11,389 nucleotides of DNA from contig DAOVGJ010000037.1 in NCBI GenBank assembly GCA_030672465.1, positions 1 through 11,389 on the forward strand, written 5' to 3'. Below the pieces are notes generated by a model. It worked only from the letters and a program-made list of their open reading frames with translations. It ran no database searches and was not told the origin of the DNA. The position numbers were made by a program, and so were the translations under genes. Below, one piece after another: positions 6,127 through 11,389 of the stretch. Each line of letters starts with the position of its first letter. Within the stretch, counting starts at the first letter, position 1. Source of the stretch: Pseudomonadota bacterium. Lineage in GTDB: Bacteria > Desulfobacterota > BSN033 > WVXP01 > G020346125.

Positions 6127-7485
6127 GTGTCAAAATGGGTGGGTTTGCGAGAAACCCATCTATTTCACCAGAGGTGGGTTGTGAAGGAAACGGGTTCTTT
6201 CAACTTCGGTTGGATAATCGTTGGTATCAGTTTTATCACGCTCGCTCTGGCTGATGGGGTCTGGTACTCGTTCTCCGTCTTTTTTGTGGCCCTTTTGGAA
6301 GAGTTTGGCTGGAGCCGTTCTCTTGCTGTGGGCGCCTTTTCCCTCTTTGTGATCGTTCATAGCGTTGTCGCTCCTTTCGCGGGGAGCATGGTGGATCGCT
6401 TTGGACCCAGAAGGGTCATCCTGTTGGGATCGTTGTTCTTGGGGATGGGGCTTACCCTATGCAGCTTAACCAGAACCTGGTGGCACTACTACATCTTTTT
6501 CGGCATCATCACTGCCGTAGGGGTAGGGTTTAGCGGATGGATACCCAATGCCACAATCATTCAACAGTGGTTTAAAGCCAATAGAGGCTTGGCGGTAGGT
6601 ATCATATCCTCCGGCATAGGCGTTGGAATTTTAGTCTGCGTCCCCTTAGTCCAACATCTTATCATCCGCGTAGGATGGCGGATGGCCTATCGTATTATGG
6701 CATGCTTCATCCCCCTCATCGTGGCCCCCATGGCGATTGCATTTCTCAAGAAACCCCCACAAACAACCTCGCCTCGTGATACGAAGCTTTCCGAAGGGGA
6801 GGTTATTCGTACGGGCATGAGAGACCCCCTAATTCTGGATGAAGAATGGGCCTCCCGGTCCTGGACGATCAGGCAGGCTATAACCACGAAGCAATTCTGG
6901 CTCCTTAGTATTTCCTTTCCGTTAGGGGCTTTCATTACGCAATCGATCTTAACACACCAGGTAGCGTTTTTCGTCGATCAAGGGGCGGAGACCCTATTTG
7001 CCTCCTACATCGTTGGCATTGTGGGCATTGTAAGCGTGGGAGGAAAGATCTTATGGGGCACGCTATCGGATAAAATCGGAAGGGAGGTTACCTATACGAT
7101 AGGAATTACCTGCTCGATTTGTGGCATGATAGTTCTTATTGTATTTTCCGTTCACCCTTCTCCCACTCTTCCATACTTTTACGGGATCTTCTTCGGCATG
7201 GGATACGCTGCTACGGCGGCACTTCCTCCCATTATCGCTGCGGATTTTTTTGAGGGTGAGGCTTATGGAGGGATCTTTGGAGCGCTCATGCTCCTCAATG
7301 GAGTTGGAGGGGCCTCCGGAGCGTGGCTCGCTGGTTTCCTCCATGACCAGGTGGGGAGCTACGTTCCCGTCTTTTTCATTATGATTGCCTGCGCTCTCAT
7401 CGCGTGCCTTAATATCTGGAGGGCAGCTCCCAGGAAAATCAGGAATGTACCCGGAAAAAGGCGTACACTCCCTCCTTCGATATAA
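6127..7485 (+). CDS. MFS transporter, OFA/monocarboxylate-like
   Basis: An inner-membrane carrier of the major facilitator superfamily, nearest by eye to the oxalate:formate antiporter (OFA)/monocarboxylate group that moves small organic anions. Twelve hydrophobic segments are split by a charged central loop (~207-250). Motif A, GSMVDRFGPRR (86-96), follows segment 2, and its half-repeat GTLSDKIGRE (311-320) is in the second half. The opening FGWIIVGISFITLALADGVWYSFSVFF is typical of this group. The longest form starts at GTG 6127 (452 residues), preceded by GAAGGG. A GTG at 6181, with AGAGG 6 nt upstream, gives 434 residues starting 5 codons before the conserved FGW and is an equally good choice. 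It precedes a thioesterase and a CoA-transferase, so it probably brings in the acid that is converted to the CoA ester. The substrate cannot be read from the sequence. Confidence 0.85.
   Translation: MSKWVGLRETHLFHQRWVVKETGSFNFGWIIVGISFITLALADGVWYSFSVFFVALLEEFGWSRSLAVGAFSLFVIVHSVVAPFAGSMVDRFGPRRVILLGSLFLGMGLTLCSLTRTWWHYYIFFGIITAVGVGFSGWIPNATIIQQWFKANRGLAVGIISSGIGVGILVCVPLVQHLIIRVGWRMAYRIMACFIPLIVAPMAIAFLKKPPQTTSPRDTKLSEGEVIRTGMRDPLILDEEWASRSWTIRQAITTKQFWLLSISFPLGAFITQSILTHQVAFFVDQGAETLFASYIVGIVGIVSVGGKILWGTLSDKIGREVTYTIGITCSICGMIVLIVFSVHPSPTLPYFYGIFFGMGYAATAALPPIIAADFFEGEAYGGIFGALMLLNGVGGASGAWLAGFLHDQVGSYVPVFFIMIACALIACLNIWRAAPRKIRNVPGKRRTLPPSI
6138..6180 (+). promoter_or_regulatory. Mutually exclusive hairpins at the transporter start
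   Basis: GGTGGGTTT (6138-6146) can pair with AAACCCATC (6152-6160): 9 bp with one G-U and a 5-nt loop. The same AACCCATC (6153-6160) can instead pair with a second copy of GGTGGGTT (6173-6180): 8 bp with a 12-nt loop. The second hairpin would bury the AGAGG ribosome-binding site and touch the GTG at 6181. The two folds cannot coexist. If translation starts at 6181 this is a leader switch; if it starts at 6127 the segment is coding. The pairing is seen directly; the regulatory role is inferred. Confidence 0.4.
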
Positions 7486-7579
7486 GGATTTGATAAATAG
7501 ATAGCAAAGCCCGTGCGAAGGGTCTTCACCAGAAACTGGGCAAATCTCGCTATGGAGTGTTCTCGAAACTTCCATTTCC

Positions 7580-7600
7580 GCCTCCTATGATAGCGGAGGC
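7580..7600 (+). promoter_or_regulatory. Hairpin ahead of the thioesterase gene
   Basis: GCCTCC (7580-7585) and GGAGGC (7595-7600) form a perfect 6-bp stem with a 9-nt loop, 25 nt before the ATG at 7626. No T run follows, so it is not an intrinsic terminator. The CCTCC arm could also pair with the gene's own ribosome-binding site (GGAGG, 7617-7621), so the hairpin may keep that site open or attenuate translation. The rest of the 140-nt gap after the transporter holds no recognisable gene. Confidence 0.35.
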
Positions 7601-7625
7601 ATCAAGGAATTAATAGGGAGGGTTT

Positions 7626-8057
7626 ATGGAGAATAGGTCCGTACCCGTTCACGGGGATCTTGAGGCGATGTTGGAAAAGGTCAATGTCGATGACGCCTTT
7701 GCCAAAACCGTTGGTATGCGGGTCGTTGAACTTTCACCCGGTTACGCTAAGGCGCTCATGGACGTCACGGACGATCATGTCAACCTCTTTCGGATGGCCC
7801 ATGGAGGTGCCATCTTTTCCGTAGCTGATCACGCGTGCGAGGCGGCGGGAAATAGCTTCGGGAAACCGGCGGTGGCGATCCAAAACAACATCCATTTCTT
7901 ATCGTCGGGTACGTCGGGGGATCGTCTGGAAGCCACGGCTCGAGTCGTTCATCGGACGCGAAGGATTGGCCTCATTGAGGCCACCGTGCGGAACCAACGT
8001 CATGAGATCTTGGCCCAGTGTCACCAGGTCATCTATTTCAAGGCCTCCAAAGCCTAA
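7626..8057 (+). CDS. PaaI-like hotdog-fold acyl-CoA thioesterase
   Basis: A small soluble thioesterase of the PaaI/PaaD type, which hydrolyses acyl-CoA to acid and CoA and, in phenylacetate degradation, frees CoA trapped in dead-end intermediates. The 143 residues match the family (~140). The signature is HVNLFRMAHGGAIFSVADHA, with His59-Gly60-Gly61 and Asp68, the catalytic Asp-type position on the hotdog helix; QNNIHFL (~86-92) follows on the next strand. The ATG has a strong GGGAGGG ribosome-binding site. It lies between the transporter and the CoA-transferase, which suggests a housekeeping or proofreading role in the same acyl-CoA pathway rather than in phenylacetate breakdown; no paa ring-oxygenase genes are present. 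Substrate unknown. Confidence 0.85.
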   Translation: MENRSVPVHGDLEAMLEKVNVDDAFAKTVGMRVVELSPGYAKALMDVTDDHVNLFRMAHGGAIFSVADHACEAAGNSFGKPAVAIQNNIHFLSSGTSGDRLEATARVVHRTRRIGLIEATVRNQRHEILAQCHQVIYFKASKA

Positions 8058-8075
8058 CATATTGGGAAGAATTCC

Positions 8076-8104
8076 TTGACAGCACATATCATTGATTGTA
8101 TTGT
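8076..8104 (+). promoter_or_regulatory. Strong promoter of the CoA-transferase transcript
   Basis: A consensus TTGACA (8076-8081) is followed after exactly 17 nt by TATTGT (8099-8104). The predicted start point is near 8111, giving a ~60-nt leader before the ATG at 8173. It lies in the 115-nt gap after the thioesterase gene, so the CoA-transferase, dehydrogenase and Etf genes probably form a separate transcript. Confidence 0.7.
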
Positions 8105-8117
8105 GAATTTATTCTTT

Positions 8118-8136
8118 TTTGGATACTGTATCCAAA
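8118..8136. promoter_or_regulatory. Perfect 19-nt palindrome, probable repressor operator
   Basis: TTTGGATAC, a central T, and GTATCCAAA form a perfect palindrome (9-nt arms) starting ~7 nt downstream of the predicted start point of the TTGACA promoter. This is a usual roadblock or repression position. The GTATCC/GGATAC half-sites resemble those of GntR-family regulators, but the family cannot be fixed from one site. No regulator gene is in the window and no second copy of the site was found. As RNA, a 1-nt loop makes a hairpin role less likely than protein binding. Confidence 0.65.
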
Positions 8137-8172
8137 TCCGGAAGTGTGAATAAACTCTCTACGGGGGATAAA

Positions 8173-9369
8173 ATGGGGACGGGAATCCTCTCAGATATTA
8201 CCGTATTGAGCTTGGAACAGGCAACTACGTTGCCTTATTTGACCTGGAGATTGGCCCAAGATGGGGCTCTGATCATCCGAACGGAACACCCCATTTACGG
8301 GGATCCCAACCGTCATATAGGAGACAACGTTTTGGGCGAGCAGAGAATGAACTCCTACTTCTTGGCCATTAACTCGGGAAAGAAGGCCATTACCCTGGAT
8401 CTGGCTAGTCAAGAAGGACAGGACCTCCTGGAGGCCTTGATCTCGAAGCTAAAGGTGGATATCTTCTGCACCAACCAACTCCCCCGAAATTACGCCAAAC
8501 TGGGAATAGAGTACGAAATGCTCAGGAAGATGAAAGACGATATCATCTGGCTTGGACTGACGGGCTTTGGCCCCACGAGCAATGAGGCTGCCTACGACCC
8601 CATCCTTCAAGCCAGGGGCGGCCTCATGGAATTGACAGGGGAGAGGGATGCCGATCCCCACGTAGTGGGGATACCCTTGGCCGATATGGGGGCCAGCGAA
8701 CACGGATACGGCGAGCTGATGAAGGCCTTGTACAAAAGAGCCATAACGGGTGGTGGCAGTCGCATCGACATATCCATGTTTCAGAGCACGGTCTCTTGGT
8801 TGACCGTTCCCATCACCTTAACCAAGTCCTTCGGGAAAAAGATCACCCGGAGGGGAAACACCCACGAGTTTTTTTCCCCCGTCTCGGTCTACTCCACCAA
8901 GGATGGCTTCATCTATTTGGCGGTTGGAAACGACAAGCAATGGAATACCATCTCCACTATGCCCGAATTCCGCCATTTGGCCAAGGAGGAGTATGAGACG
9001 AATGCTGGCCGCATCGCGGATGTAGTCTCCCTTAACAGGGAGATAAACGAGGTTACCAAGACAAAAACCACCCGGGAATGGATCGATATCTTTGTAAAGG
9101 CCACCGTCCCCATTTCCAAGGTAAACAGTGTCGAGGAGGTCACCCAAGACCCCTTTATCAAGGATATCCTGCTCCATGCCAAGGATCCCAAAACGGGGAT
9201 GGAACTAACCCTATCTCCACCTCCTTTCTCCACTGTCTATCTCGAATCCGTCAACTTCGCCCTGAGCTTTCCCCCCCGATTCGGCGAACACAATAAGGAA
9301 ATCTACGGGTCCATGTTAGGATATAGCCAAGACCAGTTGGAGGAGTTCAAGGAAAGGAAGATTATTTAA
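8173..9369 (+). CDS. CaiB/BaiF family (type III) CoA-transferase
   Basis: It moves CoA from an acyl-CoA donor to a free carboxylic acid through an aspartyl-CoA thioester, activating the acid without ATP. The 398 residues are typical (~400). N-terminal features are SDITVLSLEQ, a GDPNR loop and INSGKKAITLDL (family NRGKRSITLDL). The catalytic Asp is D171 in GIPLADMG, at the place of Asp169 in formyl-CoA transferase. GFGP and YDPILQARGGLM also match the family. The frame is open further up to a TTG at 8119, but that codon lies within the palindromic operator at the transcription start and has no ribosome-binding site; the ATG at 8173 has GGGGGAT 5 nt upstream and gives the normal N-terminus. It probably activates the acid brought in by the transporter. 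Substrate unknown. Confidence 0.9.
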   Translation: MGTGILSDITVLSLEQATTLPYLTWRLAQDGALIIRTEHPIYGDPNRHIGDNVLGEQRMNSYFLAINSGKKAITLDLASQEGQDLLEALISKLKVDIFCTNQLPRNYAKLGIEYEMLRKMKDDIIWLGLTGFGPTSNEAAYDPILQARGGLMELTGERDADPHVVGIPLADMGASEHGYGELMKALYKRAITGGGSRIDISMFQSTVSWLTVPITLTKSFGKKITRRGNTHEFFSPVSVYSTKDGFIYLAVGNDKQWNTISTMPEFRHLAKEEYETNAGRIADVVSLNREINEVTKTKTTREWIDIFVKATVPISKVNSVEEVTQDPFIKDILLHAKDPKTGMELTLSPPPFSTVYLESVNFALSFPPRFGEHNKEIYGSMLGYSQDQLEEFKERKII

Positions 9370-9434
9370 ACCCCATTTACTCAGGGACCTTCGAATATTT
9401 GGGAAAAAATGAAAGCACGAAATAGGGGCAAGGA

Positions 9435-9459
9435 GTGAAGCAACCCCTTCACCAAGGGG
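9435..9459 (+). promoter_or_regulatory. Overlapping alternative hairpins before the acyl-CoA dehydrogenase
   Basis: GTGAAG (9435-9440) can pair with CTTCAC (9447-9452), or CCCCTT (9444-9449) can pair with AAGGGG (9454-9459) around a CACC loop. The two 6-bp stems share bases and exclude each other. They lie 25-49 nt before the ATG. No T run follows. A role in mRNA processing or translation within the transcript is possible; chance is not excluded. Confidence 0.3.
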
Positions 9460-9483
9460 ATTGACATCGCAGGGAGGGCGCCA

Positions 9484-10632
9484 ATGGATTTTGCTTTTAC
9501 GGAAGAACAGGATTTCTTCAGGCAAACGGTAAAAGATACCATCGATCGCATGATTATGCCGAAAGTCCAAGAACTGGATGAGGGTGAGGAATTCTCCTTC
9601 GAACTCTGGCATGAGTTCGCCAAGCTGGGATATTTAGGGATCCGACATCCCGAGAAGTACGGGGGGATGGACCTTGACGTCATCTCCCAGATGATCTTCT
9701 ACGAAGAACTCTTTCGGGGAGATGTTGGCTTCGCCATGACGGTCACTATGCAGATCCTGATGGGCACCTATTTCATCGGCCGGTTTGGGACGGAGGAGAC
9801 CAAGGAGAAGGTCCTGGTCCCAGCCATTAAAGGGGAAAAGATCGGGACCATTTGCTTCACCGAGGATCAGTCTGGTTCGGACCTCGCCGGCACGAGAATG
9901 ATGGCAGTCTTGGAAGGAGACGAATGGGTTATCAATGGCACCAAGATGTGGATCACCAATGCACCTATCTGCAACTTCGCCACGATCCTGGCCACTACGG
10001 ATCCAAATCAGGGGCTCAAGGCCCTTAACTTCTTCTTAATCGAGGAGGACATGCCCGGGTTTTCCAGGGGGCAGAGGCTCAAAAAAGTGGGCTCCAGGAG
10101 CTCCGTAACCGGGGAGCTGATCTTCGATAATGTGCGCATTCCCAAGGATTACCTCTTGGGGGAGGAGTTGGGTAAGGGAGTGCGATACGCCGGTGAAATC
10201 CTCAACGAGGTGCGTGTCATGACCGGTCTTGCCGCCTGCGCCATCGCCAAAATGGCCATGGACGACGCCAAGGAGTATGCCAACCGAAGAATTGCCTTTG
10301 GCAATCCCATCTCCAAATATCAGCTCATACGATCCAAATTCGCAAACTTCTGGGCCTGGTATGAGGCTTCCCGCTGGTATTGTTATCGTTGCGCCTGGAT
10401 GATTCAGGAGGACCTGCCCTGCCTTAGGGAATGCATGCTTGCGAAGATGTTTGCCACGGAGATGTGCCTATCAGCGGTGGACGAAGCCACCCGTATCTAC
10501 GGAGGAAATGCCTTCGCCATGGAATATCCACCCCAGCGGTACTTCAGGGATGCCCGGTTTCTGCTCTACGGAGGCGGGTGCCATGAGGTGCTTCAGGACT
10601 ACCTGGGAAGGATTTATCTCAAGGAGGATTGA
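9484..10632 (+). CDS. Acyl-CoA dehydrogenase with non-canonical catalytic site
   Basis: An FAD flavoprotein of the acyl-CoA dehydrogenase superfamily, which removes two hydrogens at C2-C3 of an acyl-CoA and passes electrons to Etf. The 382 residues are typical. The N-terminal helical domain is ~1-120. The middle domain has FTEDQSGSD (~125-133) and WVINGTKMWITN (~148-159). The C-terminal domain has RRIAFGNPISKYQLI (~268-282) and YGGNAFAMEYPPQRYFRDAR (~339-358). The residue that is the catalytic Glu in the usual YEGTSE motif is Gly364 here (LYGGGCHEV), and the alternative base position on helix G (Glu before Arg in LCAD and isovaleryl-CoA dehydrogenase) is Val243, with Glu242 next to it (LNEVRV). 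The base is therefore unclear. GGGAGGG precedes the ATG, and etfB follows after 4 nt, so coupled expression is likely. The family is certain; the reaction is not. Confidence 0.92.
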   Translation: MDFAFTEEQDFFRQTVKDTIDRMIMPKVQELDEGEEFSFELWHEFAKLGYLGIRHPEKYGGMDLDVISQMIFYEELFRGDVGFAMTVTMQILMGTYFIGRFGTEETKEKVLVPAIKGEKIGTICFTEDQSGSDLAGTRMMAVLEGDEWVINGTKMWITNAPICNFATILATTDPNQGLKALNFFLIEEDMPGFSRGQRLKKVGSRSSVTGELIFDNVRIPKDYLLGEELGKGVRYAGEILNEVRVMTGLAACAIAKMAMDDAKEYANRRIAFGNPISKYQLIRSKFANFWAWYEASRWYCYRCAWMIQEDLPCLRECMLAKMFATEMCLSAVDEATRIYGGNAFAMEYPPQRYFRDARFLLYGGGCHEVLQDYLGRIYLKED

Positions 10633-10636
10633 TTAC

Positions 10637-11389
10637 ATGAATATCCTGGTCCTGGTAAAACAAGTGCCCGATACGGAGGCCATCATCAGGGCTCAATCGG
10701 ATACCGAATTGGATATCGAAAATAAATACGCCCTCAACTTCTTCGATGAATTCGCCGTGGAGGAAGCCTTAAGGATCAAGGAGAAATTGGGTGATGGAAA
10801 GGTAACGGTCATAACTTTGGGTTCCAAAAAGGCGGCCGATGCTCTGCGGCGGGGCATCGCCATGGGTGCCGATGAGGCTTTTCAGATCGAAGATCCCGCC
10901 CTGGAAGAGGTCGATGGTTACACCACCGCCAAGACCCTGGCCAAATTCATCGAGGGCCGAGACTATGACGTAATCCTCTGCGGGAAACAGGCCATCGACG
11001 ATGATTCGGGGGCTGTGGGCCCAGCCCTGGCGCAACTTCTTGAAATCCCCTACCTCACCTCCATCGTCGAATTAGAGATTACCGCCGACAAGAAGGAGGC
11101 ACGGGCGGCCCGGGAGATAGAGGGGGGGAGGGAAATCGTTACCTGTCCCCTTCCCGCTCTTTTCACCGCACAGAAGGGCCTCAACGAGCCCCGGATCCCC
11201 CAGGTGGCTGGGGTTATGAAGGCGATGAAGGCGCAAATCCAGAAAATCGACCTTAAAGCCCTGGTCCTTTCCCCGGAGGACGTAAGGCCCAAGACAAAAA
11301 TCGTGAAATTCTACCCGCCCCAGAAAAGACCACCGGTGAAGATAATCGAGGAGGAGTTCCCCAAAAATGTCGAGGCCTTGGTGAAGATA
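10637..11389 (+). CDS. etfB: Electron transfer flavoprotein beta subunit, 3' end beyond window
   Basis: EtfB pairs with EtfA to take electrons from acyl-CoA dehydrogenases. 251 codons are present without a stop, nearly the full ~255-265. Visible motifs are MNILVLVKQVPDTE at the N-terminus, EEALRIKEK, ALRRGIAMGADEA (~70-82), ILCGKQAIDDDSGAVGP (~113-129, nucleotide-binding loop) and KGLNEPRIPQVAGVMKA (~188-204). The ATG is 4 nt after the dehydrogenase stop, with AAGGAGG overlapping that gene's end, so the two are translationally linked. The loop reads DDDSGAVGP: the VGP resembles bifurcating-type EtfB, while QAIDDD resembles classical Etf, so the electron-transfer class is open. etfA should follow directly outside the window. 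Confidence 0.93.
   Translation, partial: MNILVLVKQVPDTEAIIRAQSDTELDIENKYALNFFDEFAVEEALRIKEKLGDGKVTVITLGSKKAADALRRGIAMGADEAFQIEDPALEEVDGYTTAKTLAKFIEGRDYDVILCGKQAIDDDSGAVGPALAQLLEIPYLTSIVELEITADKKEARAAREIEGGREIVTCPLPALFTAQKGLNEPRIPQVAGVMKAMKAQIQKIDLKALVLSPEDVRPKTKIVKFYPPQKRPPVKIIEEEFPKNVEALVKI

Noticed and set aside
8119..8172. TTG start extending the CoA-transferase by 18 residues
   Set aside because: It lies within the 19-nt palindrome near the predicted transcription start and lacks a ribosome-binding site; the ATG at 8173 has one.

Overview
The window looks like chromosomal DNA of moderate GC from a deltaproteobacterium in the broad sense (Desulfobacterota/Thermodesulfobacteriota, syntroph- or sulfate-reducer-like). 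This is inferred from gene content: a DUF1844 protein, an RpoH-type sigma factor behind a CIRCE element, an FmdB zinc ribbon, a fused CoaBC, an OFA-like MFS carrier, and a CoA-transferase/acyl-CoA dehydrogenase/EtfB set. No ribosomal RNA, tRNA, CRISPR, insertion sequence or phage gene is visible. I see no wholly unknown multigene system. The novelty lies in control elements, one gene wreck and one odd enzyme.

Left part (1-2700): the end of an LPG-synthase-like membrane protein, then a wrecked HtrA/DegP protease gene. Its first ~105 codons are fused, out of frame, to its last ~20 codons, and everything catalytic is gone. Next come a possible remnant of a second gene and an intact leucyl aminopeptidase (pepA).

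Middle (2700-5930): a leftward DUF1844 gene and a rightward rpoH diverge from an AT-rich spacer. The rpoH promoter (TTGAAT-17-TATATT) is overlapped at its start point by a CIRCE operator (TTAGCACTC-N9-AAGTGCTAA), so HrcA probably represses the heat-shock sigma factor. An fmdB-like zinc-ribbon gene follows rpoH. Convergent to it is coaBC (dfp), for coenzyme A synthesis, with its own promoter.

Right part (6127-11389): a rightward catabolic block of MFS carboxylate-type transporter, PaaI-like thioesterase, CaiB/BaiF CoA-transferase, acyl-CoA dehydrogenase and EtfB (cut by the window end). Together they suggest uptake of an organic acid, activation by CoA transfer, oxidation at the acyl-CoA level, and electron export through Etf. 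The CoA-transferase has a consensus -35 promoter followed by a perfect 19-nt palindrome that looks like an operator. The MFS leader holds a repeated GGTGGGTT that can form two mutually exclusive hairpins, one hiding a ribosome-binding site. The dehydrogenase lacks the usual catalytic glutamate at both known positions. Three gene starts (DUF1844, rpoH, CoA-transferase) were moved downstream of the longest open frame on the basis of ribosome-binding sites and regulatory sites.
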